Shown piece after piece: positions 1 to 6,308 of a stretch of 31,756 nucleotides of DNA. Under the pieces are notes generated by a model. That model saw only the letters and a program-made list of their open reading frames with translations, was not told the DNA's origin and ran no database searches. A program made the position numbers and the translations under genes. The stretch covers positions 1 through 31,756 of the IMG/VR virus record IMGVR_UViG_3300047319_000837, one strand, 5' to 3'. The DNA is from a virus. Positions within the stretch are counted from its first letter, which is position 1, and each line of letters starts with the position of its first letter.

Positions 1-353
1 CAGCATGAGAGCGCCTCGCGGTTGCAGGTGCGGCACACGATCCCGCCCTCGGGCGTGACGACGCGGGTGAGCAGCAGCTCGTGACCGCGCGGGCACAGCT
101 TGCGGCGCGCGCGGTACGCCCAGCTCTTGCGGAGCTCGTTCTCGCTGCGCGTGATCGGCTCGAGGTGGTGGAGCGCGCGGCAGTGACGTCGCCGGCACAG
201 GTGGTCGAGCTCGAGCCCGGGTGCGATCGGGCCGTGCTTGTCGGTCCACGCGGCGATGTGCGCGCGCGTCCGGCCGTGGAACGCGTAGCCGTCGCGGTCG
301 AGTCGCCCGGTCGCGAGCTCGCAGCCGAAGATCGGATCGCGCTCGGCGCTCAC
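1..353 (-). CDS. HNH endonuclease, C-terminus cut by window edge
   Basis: The frame opens with GTG at 353, overlapping the TGA of the preceding gene (GTGA), and runs off the left edge, so at least 117 residues are encoded. Visible residues include LELDHLCRRRHC at about 47-58, then HHLEPITRSEN, which is the DH/C-C/H-N core of phage HNH_3-type nucleases. A second Cys/His group (KLCPRGH and IVCRTCNR) probably binds structural zinc. HNH proteins of this kind often lie close to terminase and packaging genes, and as a class they nick or cleave DNA. It is the last complete start of the left-arm operon seen here. A further ATG at 6-4 might begin another frame. Family assignment is firm; the role in packaging is inference. 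Confidence 0.85.
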   Translation of the reverse strand, partial: MSAERDPIFGCELATGRLDRDGYAFHGRTRAHIAAWTDKHGPIAPGLELDHLCRRRHCRALHHLEPITRSENELRKSWAYRARRKLCPRGHELLLTRVVTPEGGIVCRTCNREALSC

Positions 354-601
354 GGCTCGACGCGCTCCCATCGCCAGCGTCGCCATGACCAGCGCTGGCG
401 CTCGAGCGTGATGGTGCCCGCGCGCTCGTCGATGGCCGTCACGACTGATCGAGGCCTGAACCACTGCGTGCAGCGCAGCGCGAACGCTCGCAGGCGCCAG
501 AAGCGACCGAGGCCGCTGGACGAGTAGCTGCGCGTAACGGACATGCCGGCGCGAAAGTTCGCCGCATCGTTCGGATCGCCTAGAGTGATGAGGTCGCTCA
601 T
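350..601 (-). CDS. Hypothetical small basic protein
   Basis: This 83-aa frame begins at ATG 601, which overlaps the stop of the RusA gene as ATGA; an ATG three codons upstream (610) is also possible but would deepen the overlap. The N-terminal half (SDLITLGDPNDAANFRAG) looks soluble. The C-terminal half is rich in Trp and Arg (RQRWSWRRWRWERVEP), which would suit nucleic-acid or membrane contact. No family was recognised. It sits between the resolvase and HNH genes in the same translationally coupled operon, so it is probably expressed early with the replication and recombination functions. Confidence 0.6.
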   Translation of the reverse strand: MSDLITLGDPNDAANFRAGMSVTRSYSSSGLGRFWRLRAFALRCTQWFRPRSVVTAIDERAGTITLERQRWSWRRWRWERVEP

Positions 602-1053
602 GGTCGCCATTCCTCGACGAGGATCGACGCGCCAACCTCGTCAGCGTTGCGCGCGTACCACTTCTTGACGATCAGCTCGACGACGCGGCTATCGTCGTCG
701 AACGCGAGGCCGGTGAGCGAGTCGAGCGTCGAACGCGCGATCTTGTCCGCGTCGGGCTTGCTGGTCGGGCGCAGCGGCGCGCTGGGCTTGAGCCGATCCG
801 CGTTGCGCCCGGTGCCGTAGTGGCCACGCGGACGCGGGAACCGGAAGGTCAGCGAGACCGCGAGCGGCGTGTCGCTGATCGGCGCGTCGGGCCCGTTCGC
901 GCGACACGCGGCCTTGATCGCGTTGTCCCACGCTCGGAGCGCGCGCTGGTTCGCGCTCGAGCCGCTGGGCACGTGGCGCGCACGACCGGCGATCAGGATC
1001 GCGCGACCCGAGCCCTTCGATGCCGGCACGCCGCGGACTTCGAGCGCGATCAC
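598..1053 (-). CDS. rusA: RusA-family Holliday junction resolvase
   Basis: RusA dimers resolve four-way DNA junctions formed during phage replication and recombination. The 151-aa length is typical of the family. The signature is clear: KPDADKIARSTLDSLTGL at about 99-116 followed by FDDDSRVVELIVKKWYA. D101, D103 and one of D119-D121 correspond to the family's metal-binding aspartates, and K104 lies at the usual basic position. The start is GTG 1053, overlapping the TGA of the small upstream gene (GTGA), and the stop overlaps the next start. It is part of the left-arm operon, where it would act on intermediates produced by the replisome and the plus-strand exonuclease. Confidence 0.9.
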   Translation of the reverse strand: MIALEVRGVPASKGSGRAILIAGRARHVPSGSSANQRALRAWDNAIKAACRANGPDAPISDTPLAVSLTFRFPRPRGHYGTGRNADRLKPSAPLRPTSKPDADKIARSTLDSLTGLAFDDDSRVVELIVKKWYARNADEVGASILVEEWRP

Positions 1054-1211
1054 TCGAACGTCCTCGGCTCGGGCGGCGCGGCGGTGACATCGAGCACCAT
1101 CGCGATCTCACGGATCAGCTCAGCGAACGCGACGAGGTGCTCGCCCTTGAGCAGCTGCGCGGCCCCGTAGAGCTGGATGCGCAGCAGCGCGAGCTTCTCC
1201 TCGTCGCTCAC
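1050..1211 (-). CDS. Small hypothetical protein, 53 aa
   Basis: The frame runs from GTG 1211, which overlaps the stop of the upstream gene as GTGA, to TGA 1052-1050, which overlaps the rusA start as GTGA. The product begins MSDEEKLALLRIQLYG and is mostly predicted amphipathic helix. No family was recognised. Support comes from perfect coupling on both sides and the absence of any other frame filling the gap. It would otherwise leave an unexplained 150-bp hole in an operon with almost none. Confidence 0.6.
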   Translation of the reverse strand: MSDEEKLALLRIQLYGAAQLLKGEHLVAFAELIREIAMVLDVTAAPPEPRTFE

Positions 1212-1516
1212 TCGTCGGCTCCGTCGTCGTCACCCTTCGTGGCCTTCTTGATCTTTGCCGTCTTGACGCCCTCCGAGATGAACGCTTTCTTCTCGACGCC
1301 GGTCGACGTCTCGTAGACGTACTCCGTGATCCCGTGCTCGCGCAGCAGCTTGTCGACGACGCTCTTGGCCTCGACGACGCCTTGCCCGGCCTTCGTGGCC
1401 TTGCCGCGCGCCTTCTCGAGCATTTCGCACGCGTCGTCGAGCGCCTTGATCGGCTTGGGCGGCTCGGGCTCGTCGTCGCGCCGCGTGCCGGGGAGTTCTG
1501 CTTGCTTCTTGCCCAT
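1208..1516 (-). CDS. Hypothetical Lys/Glu-rich phage protein
   Basis: A 102-aa, highly charged protein from ATG 1516. It has a basic N-terminus (MGKKQAELPG), a central helical region (ALDDACEMLEKARGKATKAGQGVVEAKSVV shape), and an acidic tail (KGDDDGADE). No catalytic motif was recognised. It is the first gene after the only sizeable gap in the left-arm operon. A run of purines (GAAGAAAGA) about 10 bases upstream is the only possible ribosome-binding site. Because that gap contains a 9-bp inverted repeat, this gene and those downstream may be controlled separately from the methyltransferase. Confidence 0.65.
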   Translation of the reverse strand: MGKKQAELPGTRRDDEPEPPKPIKALDDACEMLEKARGKATKAGQGVVEAKSVVDKLLREHGITEYVYETSTGVEKKAFISEGVKTAKIKKATKGDDDGADE

Positions 1517-1539
1517 GTGGTGGTCTTTCTTCGTCGGAT

Positions 1540-1578
1540 GTGGACTAGTTTTGTGGTGAGCGAGTGGATCTAGTCCAC
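1540..1578. repeat. 9-bp inverted repeat in operon gap
   Basis: GTGGACTAG at 1540-1548 is exactly inverted as CTAGTCCAC at 1570-1578, with a 21-nt loop. A nested GTGGA-TCTAG-TCCAC palindrome lies at 1565-1578. It lies in the 69-bp gap between the adenine methyltransferase and the 102-aa gene. There is no T-tract, so an intrinsic terminator is not supported; an operator or RNA-processing signal is possible. Confidence 0.6.
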
Positions 1579-1585
1579 CCGCTAT

Positions 1586-2500
1586 TCAGGTGATCGGGGT
1601 GGCATCTCGCTCGACGCGCCATGCCCAGCACAGCGCGCGGATCTCGTCAGTGGCATCGGCCGCGTGCGCGTAGAACAGCGCGTGCGGGAACGGCTGGGCG
1701 TTCGCCCGCTCGGGTGGGATGCCGGGCGGCGGCTCGAACGAAACGCGCTCGCCGCGGGGGAGCAGGATCAGCTCCGTGTGCTTGATCAGCTCGGCGAACC
1801 ACTTCGTGCTCGGGTCGAGCTTGAGCAAGAACACGAAGCGGGTGTGCGCGTAGGCGTCGATCCACGGCCGCACGTTCGAGTACGGCGGGTTGACGAATAC
1901 GCGCCAGTCGTGGCCGATCGTCGCCGCGCGTTGCAGGCCGTCCTCCTCGAATCGGAGGCAGAACGTCCGCGACGCCTGCACGTGGGACAGCTCGTTGGCG
2001 CACGGGTCGAGATCGAACTTGCCGATCGCATCGGTGATCCACACCGGCGTGCACCACGTGTCGCGGTCGATCTCCGGCTCGGGCGGCGGGACCAGCGATA
2101 GCCCGGACGCCGCGCGCGGCCGATCGTCGAGCCCGGCTTCGCGCATGGTCGGCAACACGAGATCTCCGGGCGCATCCGTACGTGCGCCCGGGAATCGCTC
2201 CTCGACGAACCCGGCGTAGCGCATCGCATCGAGGGCCACGGTTGGATCCACGCGTTGCTCGCCCAGGTAGACCGACCAGCCCTTGGCCTTCGGGCCGCTC
2301 GAGGGCCAGCGCGCGCGCGCAGCGACCAACGCCCGACCGAGGTCGAGCCGGGCGCGCGCGGCGACCTGGCGCGCGGTCTCGGCCTGCTGCTCGGCGCGCT
2401 CCTCGTGCGCGCGAGCCTCGCGCAGCGCTCGGAGTGCAGCCTGGATCGCAGCGGTATGCTGCGCGAGATCACTCTCGATGATCGCGGGGATGGGCTTCAT
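1586..2500 (-). CDS. DUF3102-like / Dam-type N6-adenine DNA methyltransferase fusion
   Basis: The C-terminal half matches phage N-6-adenine methyltransferases (Dam family): WCTP at 149-152, DLDPCAN at 163-169, the catalytic NPPY at 204-207, STKWF at 231-235 and RGERVSF at 249-255. It would transfer methyl groups from SAM to adenine N6 in DNA, protecting phage DNA from restriction or marking it for control. The N-terminal 125 residues form an Ala/Glu/Arg-rich coiled coil followed by a segment resembling DUF3102 (KGWSVYLGEQRVDP). ATG 2500 is chosen because it overlaps the upstream stop as ATGA; the frame stays open upstream only as a shadow of the next gene. The 304-aa length fits a two-domain protein. 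Confidence 0.85.
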   Translation of the reverse strand: MKPIPAIIESDLAQHTAAIQAALRALREARAHEERAEQQAETARQVAARARLDLGRALVAARARWPSSGPKAKGWSVYLGEQRVDPTVALDAMRYAGFVEERFPGARTDAPGDLVLPTMREAGLDDRPRAASGLSLVPPPEPEIDRDTWCTPVWITDAIGKFDLDPCANELSHVQASRTFCLRFEEDGLQRAATIGHDWRVFVNPPYSNVRPWIDAYAHTRFVFLLKLDPSTKWFAELIKHTELILLPRGERVSFEPPPGIPPERANAQPFPHALFYAHAADATDEIRALCWAWRVERDATPIT

Positions 2501-2850
2501 CGCGCCGCCTTCGGATCGTGCTCGCCGGCGTGGCCGTACTCGAGCTTGCAGCGCCTGGTGTTTCCGCACTCGCAGGCGACGTACTCGGCGCATTGGCCGA
2601 GTACGTCGCCGTACTCGCTGATCGGGACGAGCCGATGCCCGAGGTGCCGGGCGAACCACGCCGCGTCGATGCGCCCGTGGTACTCCACCTCGAGCCGCAC
2701 CGCACCGGCTGCGGCGAGCAGCGGTGCGAGCGCAGCGATCGCCGCGGCATGCTTGCACAGCGAGGCCATCGTGTCGTCCATGTGATTCGCGTCGTCGAAC
2801 CCGTGGGTCTCATTGCAGTCGAGGCAGTGGACGTTCCAGTCGGTGCTCAC
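2497..2850 (-). CDS. Hypothetical Cys-rich protein
   Basis: A 117-aa protein from GTG 2850, overlapping the upstream stop as GTGA. It has a CLDC pair near the N-terminus, a helical centre, and a C-terminal CECGNTRRCKLEYGHAGEHDP segment whose Cys and His spacing suggests a zinc-binding knuckle. The C-terminal GHxGxH pattern is seen in other phage proteins of unknown role. No enzyme family was recognised. It is coupled to the adenine methyltransferase gene downstream. Confidence 0.65.
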   Translation of the reverse strand: MSTDWNVHCLDCNETHGFDDANHMDDTMASLCKHAAAIAALAPLLAAAGAVRLEVEYHGRIDAAWFARHLGHRLVPISEYGDVLGQCAEYVACECGNTRRCKLEYGHAGEHDPKAAR

Positions 2851-3341
2851 AGGCTCTTGCTCCTGGCGCTCGTCGCCTTGCTCTTGGTCTCATTCGCCTG
2901 CGCGGCCTCGCGCAGGATCTGCCCGGCATCAGCGCCGAGCCCCCGCAGCTCGTCCGCGATCGCTTCCTCGCGCCAGGGCAGCACGCCGTGGCGCAGCTCG
3001 CGGGTCAACGCTGCGATCGCCTGGTGACGCGCCTGATCGCGCTCGCGCTCGGCGATGCGCTCGTCGGCCCGGCAGCGATCGCACACGGCGAGCTCGCGCT
3101 TGCTGAGCAGCTTGTCGCCGCGGGCCGCGAGCTTCCGGTTGCAGACCCGCGCGGCGTCGATCGCCTCGGCCGTCATGCCGACGGGCGTCGAGCAGCCGCG
3201 GCACGGCCAGCTCTCGAGGATCGCGGGCGGGTGCCAGTCGTACACGTCGGCGCCCTTCGTGCGCGTGGCGTCGCGCAGGCTCGCGGCCTGGCGCAGGAGG
3301 TCGGCGGCGATCTCGGGATCGGTGGCGAAGTCGCGGGTCAT
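2847..3341 (-). CDS. Hypothetical protein with CxxC pairs
   Basis: A 164-aa product from ATG 3341, overlapping the stop of the replisome organizer gene as ATGA; the upstream extension of the open frame is a shadow. It contains CRGC and CDRC pairs that could form one zinc site, separated by a basic helical region (KLLSKRELAVCDRC), and a long charged C-terminal helix. No family was recognised. Its position directly downstream of the replication protein makes a replication-accessory role plausible but unproven. Confidence 0.65.
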   Translation of the reverse strand: MTRDFATDPEIAADLLRQAASLRDATRTKGADVYDWHPPAILESWPCRGCSTPVGMTAEAIDAARVCNRKLAARGDKLLSKRELAVCDRCRADERIAERERDQARHQAIAALTRELRHGVLPWREEAIADELRGLGADAGQILREAAQANETKSKATSARSKSL

Positions 3342-4165
3342 CGGGCGTTGCCTCCGTCGAGTGACAGGATGGGTTGCTCGGCGTGCCGAGCGATCAGGTC
3401 GCGGTATCGGGTGCGCGCCGGGTCGAGGTATTTCGCGATCGTCGTCGGGCCGAACAGCGTCTCGGGGCGCAGGTAGCGGCGCATTTTGTCGTCGGCCTTC
3501 CACTCGTCGCTGCAGTACGCGACGACGGCGCGAAGGTCCCATTCGGTGAGCCCGTCGCGGAGCCGACCGGTGATCAGCCGAACGTGCTCGGCTGCGCCGC
3601 CGTACGCGACGCCCGAGTGCTCGCCGAGCTTGGCCAGGACCCGGGAGACAGCCGCCAGCTCGGCTGGCGAAGGAGCGTGCTTGCCGGGCCGGCCGCCGCG
3701 CGCGGGGGTTTCGACCACATGATCTCTCTGATCCGGAACCCTATCCGGAACCGGATCCGGAGGAAGATCCGGAACCGGATCCGGAGGGTTCGCGCGTGCT
3801 TCGTTCTGATCGAGCGACTGCTTGGCACGGTTTCTCCGTGATTCACCACTCTTGAGCCCACCGATGCGCGCAGCCTCGCGCTTCGTGTTGAGGTACTCGA
3901 TCCGCTCGCCGGCACCTCTGATCCGCAGCCCGCCGCGGGCCGTGACGGCCAGATCGGCCGCGAAGACGGCATCCGCGAAGCCTGGTCGCTCGGCGGCGCG
4001 GTCGATGTCGCCCGGGCGCAGGACGTCGCGCTCGAAGTCGTAGCAGAGCGCGAACACGGCCAGCAGCCGGCCCATCGCGTCGAAGCGCGAGATGCCGAGC
4101 GCATCGGCCAGGTCAGCCACGCGCGGATCGCGGAGGAACTTGTCGTCGATCGACATGCGGGCCAT
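3338..4165 (-). CDS. Phage replisome organizer / replication initiation protein
   Basis: A 275-aa protein from ATG 4165, which overlaps the upstream stop as TGATG. The N-terminal domain (about 1-105) starts MSIDDKFLRDPRV and resembles the winged-helix origin-binding half of phage replisome organizers. A Pro/Asp linker at 126-146 (PDPVPD units) separates it from a C-terminal domain at about 195-250 with KADDKMRRYLRPETLFG, the hallmark of the conserved phage Phg_2220_C domain. Proteins of this architecture bind the phage origin and recruit the host helicase. The linker is encoded by five 12-bp iterons (3731-3790), as expected if the origin lies inside the gene, like lambda O. No helicase or loader was seen in this window. 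Confidence 0.8.
   Translation of the reverse strand: MARMSIDDKFLRDPRVADLADALGISRFDAMGRLLAVFALCYDFERDVLRPGDIDRAAERPGFADAVFAADLAVTARGGLRIRGAGERIEYLNTKREAARIGGLKSGESRRNRAKQSLDQNEARANPPDPVPDLPPDPVPDRVPDQRDHVVETPARGGRPGKHAPSPAELAAVSRVLAKLGEHSGVAYGGAAEHVRLITGRLRDGLTEWDLRAVVAYCSDEWKADDKMRRYLRPETLFGPTTIAKYLDPARTRYRDLIARHAEQPILSLDGGNAR
3731..3790. repeat. Five 12-bp iterons, candidate replication origin
   Basis: Units begin at 3731, 3743, 3755, 3767 and 3779. Each starts with ATCCGGA followed by a variable pentamer (ACCCT, ACCGG, GGAAG, ACCGG, GGGTT), and each contains the palindrome TCCGGA. A comparatively AT-rich stretch (about 3711-3730) lies beside the array. Iterons inside the linker of a replication initiator gene are the arrangement of the lambda origin. 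The coding reading is a PDPVPD repeat, so selection on protein sequence alone could also produce this. Confidence 0.65.
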
Positions 4166-4362
4166 CAGCGCTTGCGCTCCATCGCCGCGACGTGCCGGGC
4201 GCCGCCCTCGCGAGCCTTGCGCGCGCTGTGCTTCCAGTCGCCCGTACGCTCGCAGCTGCAGCGCCAGCGGTGGATCGGTCCGCCTGGCGCGTGCTCGCCG
4301 AGATCGACGGCCAGCCCCACGAATCGCGGGCTGGTCTCGATCGTGATCGCGTGCGCCGTCAC
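4165..4362 (-). CDS. Small hypothetical protein
   Basis: A 65-aa protein starting at GTG 4362, overlapping the upstream stop as GTGA. It contains RWRCSCERTGDWKHSARKAREGG, in which the CSC pair followed by a basic helix ending in HVAAMERKR resembles small phage proteins that carry a short nucleic-acid-binding element. No family name can be given with confidence. It is tightly coupled to the replisome organizer gene. Confidence 0.6.
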   Translation of the reverse strand: MTAHAITIETSPRFVGLAVDLGEHAPGGPIHRWRCSCERTGDWKHSARKAREGGARHVAAMERKR

Positions 4363-4961
4363 CCCTCGCCTCCGAGGTCCACGTCAGCGCGCCCGCACTC
4401 GGCCAGTCCGCAGCCGTAGCCGTGCTCGTCCACGCACCGCTGGCGCCGATCGGCGGATGCGAGGGCCAGATCGACCTCGATTGCCATGTTCTCGATCGCG
4501 GCCTGGTTGGCGGCCTCGAGGTCGGCCAGCAGCCCTCTCGCGACCTCGGGCGTGATCGCGCCGACCTGCGCGCACTCGACGACGTATTGCCTGCTCGGGA
4601 TGCCAGCGAGCGGCACCCCGTCGGGCGGCCCGAGGTCGGCGGTCCCCTGGTAGCCGGGGTGCTCGTAGTGGATGCGCCCACCAACCATCTCCACGCGCGC
4701 AGCCTCGCGCAGCTCCGCCCGCGCCTGGTCCTCGATCGCCAGCTCCTCGCACGCGTCGTAGACCAGCGCGTCCAGGCGCTCCTCGAAGCGCTCGCGTCGC
4801 CAGTCGCGCGGCTTGGCGAGGTCGAGCAGTCCGTAGCGATCGCGCCCGAGCTCGAGCCGGCCGAGCACGCGATCGATCACGCGCAGCTCGTCATGGCTGG
4901 CTGCTGGCAGGCGGCCCGCGAGGGAGGCGAGCAGGCCGCGGCGCTGGAGGTCGGAGGTCAT
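4359..4961 (-). CDS. Hypothetical helical phage protein
   Basis: A 200-aa product from ATG 4961, which overlaps the upstream stop as ATGA. The segment at about 25-75 reads RVIDRVLGRLELGRDRYG followed by KPRDWRRERFEERLDALVY. The ExxxD-like pattern with preceding DW and RYG recalls all-alpha nucleotide pyrophosphohydrolase-like or DUF5664-like phage proteins, but the full metal-binding motif is not evident, so no activity is claimed. A segment around 110-130 (RIHYEHPGYQGTADLG) and four C-terminal cysteines follow. It lies second in the left-arm operon. Confidence 0.6.
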   Translation of the reverse strand: MTSDLQRRGLLASLAGRLPAASHDELRVIDRVLGRLELGRDRYGLLDLAKPRDWRRERFEERLDALVYDACEELAIEDQARAELREAARVEMVGGRIHYEHPGYQGTADLGPPDGVPLAGIPSRQYVVECAQVGAITPEVARGLLADLEAANQAAIENMAIEVDLALASADRRQRCVDEHGYGCGLAECGRADVDLGGEG

Positions 4962-5563
4962 GCGGCCTCCGATGCGAGCGCGAGTGGACTCGTCTGCGCC
5001 ACGAGATCGACGAGCCACCGAGCGAACGCGGGCGGCGTGCGACGTCGCTGTTGCGCCGAGCAAAACTTGATGTGCGCCGGCGCCGTGCCGCCGCGGCCGA
5101 TGCCGGTCCGCCCCTTGCGGGATCCGGCTACCCAGTGGGTCGGCGTGCCGCCGGTGCGAATCGTCGACAGAACAAGCGCCCGATCGACGCCCACGAAGTA
5201 GAGGCGCGTGCGCTTACGGGCAACGTGACCCCATGCGCACTGGTCGACCTCGACCACGAATCCGCCGTGCTCGTCGAGTAGCTCGCCGGGCCCGGGCAGC
5301 CTGGCGTGTGACCAGAGCTTCGATCGCGCAGGGTGCTCAAGCACACCGCCGAATCTCTGCACCGCTGCGACGGCGATCGGCGCGCAGTCATGCTCGTCGC
5401 CCTTGTACAGGTGGCGTAGTTCACCCCATGGGCCGCACGGCGGATGCGCGACGACCGGATGCGGTCCGGCGTACAGCCGCGCGTCACGCTCGCGATCCCA
5501 CGGGTCGACATCGGGCATTCCGAAGTACGGGCCACCGCGCTCGACGTACAGCGCGGCGACCAT
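4958..5563 (-). CDS. Cytosine DNA methyltransferase-like protein
   Basis: First gene of the left-arm operon, 201 aa. It has HPPCGPWG at 40-47, with C43 in the position of the catalytic Cys of C5-cytosine methyltransferases, then LEHPARSKLW at 75-84 and QCAWGH...RKRTRLYFVG at 108-125, resembling motif VIII (Q-R-R). The N-terminal SAM-binding FxGxGG motif is not seen, so it may be a reduced or non-canonical methylase-like family common in phages. ATG 5563 (or GTG 5566) is preferred to ATG 5590 because an AGGGAGGT ribosome-binding site lies 8 nt upstream. A 7-bp hairpin (5576-5596) overlaps that site. Confidence 0.7.
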   Translation of the reverse strand: MVAALYVERGGPYFGMPDVDPWDRERDARLYAGPHPVVAHPPCGPWGELRHLYKGDEHDCAPIAVAAVQRFGGVLEHPARSKLWSHARLPGPGELLDEHGGFVVEVDQCAWGHVARKRTRLYFVGVDRALVLSTIRTGGTPTHWVAGSRKGRTGIGRGGTAPAHIKFCSAQQRRRTPPAFARWLVDLVAQTSPLALASEAA

Positions 5564-5575
5564 CACCGCGACCTC

Positions 5576-5596
5576 CCTGCCGCGAAACACGGCAGG
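5576..5596 (-). promoter_or_regulatory. Hairpin overlapping the operon's first ribosome-binding site
   Basis: CCTGCCG at 5576-5582 and CGGCAGG at 5590-5596 form a perfect 7-bp inverted repeat with a 7-nt loop. On the minus-strand transcript the 3' arm runs directly into AGGGAGGT, so the hairpin could hide the site or serve as a repressor operator in the divergent promoter region. Confidence 0.6.
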
Positions 5597-5625
5597 TTGC
5601 GGGCCGCCGTGTCGCGACTTAGGAT
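5597..5625 (+). promoter_or_regulatory. Candidate sigma70-type promoter, leaderless
   Basis: TTGCGG (5597-5602), 17-bp spacer, TAGGAT (5620-5625), then exactly 6 nt to ATG 5632. Transcription would start at or next to the start codon of the first lipoprotein gene. No Shine-Dalgarno of normal strength precedes this ATG. Confidence 0.55.
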
Positions 5626-5631
5626 CGCGGG

Positions 5632-5958
5632 ATGATCAGATTCGCGCTGGTGATGGTGCTTGTGGGGTGCATGGGGGATCCGGCTGCGATGCCCGACGCG
5701 AGCACCGGCGGCACGATCGAGCCGCCGCCCCAATGCCCGCCGCTGCCGTCGAGCGATGGCTTCGACTTCTACGGCGAGGCGTGCACCAGCGCGCCGAGCC
5801 CGGCGCTGACCTTGTGCCATGACGCCGCCGACAACGCGGCCACCTGGGGTTGGTGTGTCAGTGGCACGTGCCGGCCGCAATCCGGATCGCCGTGCCCGCA
5901 CTGCCCAGCCGGCACGGTGCACGTGACCATGGACGGCGCCGAGTACTGCGCACCGTAG
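5632..5958 (+). CDS. Cys-rich lipoprotein
   Basis: A 108-aa protein with a short signal peptide and lipobox (LVGC, lipidated Cys at 13), then a Pro/Ser/Thr linker and a small domain with eight further cysteines, ending GWCVSGTCRP...CPHCPAGTVHV. It would be exported, lipidated and held in the envelope, with disulfide bonds stabilising the rest. The style is common among Myxococcota surface lipoproteins. On a temperate phage it may be a moron gene expressed from the prophage, for example for superinfection exclusion; this is inference. It has its own promoter, divergent from the left-arm operon. Confidence 0.75.
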   Translation: MIRFALVMVLVGCMGDPAAMPDASTGGTIEPPPQCPPLPSSDGFDFYGEACTSAPSPALTLCHDAADNAATWGWCVSGTCRPQSGSPCPHCPAGTVHVTMDGAEYCAP

Positions 5959-5964
5959 ATGCGG

Positions 5965-5970
5965 TAGCGT
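5965..5970 (+). promoter_or_regulatory. Possible -10 element (TAGCGT)
   Basis: TAGCGT lies exactly 6 nt before ATG 5977, the same offset as at other starts here. No good -35 is visible at 16-18 bp, so support is weak and rests on the shared offset. Confidence 0.3.
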
Positions 5971-5976
5971 CGGGGC

Positions 5977-6276
5977 ATGTGGAGAGCAGCGCTGGTGGTG
6001 ATCGCCGCATGTCGCCCGCCGGCGCCCGCCGGTCCCGAGGTGACAACGATCGGCAACGGGCAGGTGATGATCCGCGCAGAGGCCGACGACGGTGAAGGCG
6101 TCGCCTCCCAGGAGGCCTACCGCCGCGCGAACGAACTCTGCCCGTCCGGCTACCAGGTGGTCGACAGCAGGACTGGCGTGGTGCGGTCGTACGAGCGCGT
6201 CGCCGTGTTCGGCCGGCGCGTCATCGAGACGCCCGAGGTGACGCTGGTCGTACGCTGCACACCTGCGCATCCGTAG
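5977..6276 (+). CDS. Small lipoprotein
   Basis: A 99-aa protein with a very short signal peptide ending in the lipobox VIAAC (Cys12). The mature part contains YRRANELCPSGYQVV followed by a strand-rich region ending EVTLVVRC. This layout (A...C..GY.v then two strands and a terminal Cys) resembles small CC0125-like lipoproteins, whose function is unknown. It follows the first lipoprotein by 18 bp and may share its transcript. It ends 32 bp from the convergent XRE gene, leaving little space for a terminator. Confidence 0.7.
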   Translation: MWRAALVVIAACRPPAPAGPEVTTIGNGQVMIRAEADDGEGVASQEAYRRANELCPSGYQVVDSRTGVVRSYERVAVFGRRVIETPEVTLVVRCTPAHP

Positions 6277-6308
6277 CGCGTTGCGAGAATCGCTGACGAG
6301 ACTTACGG

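Noticed and set aside
81-527. Plus-strand frame of 148 codons at the left edge
   Set aside because: The minus-strand frame contains the HNH signature, and the plus frame is Arg/Ala/Val shadow sequence.
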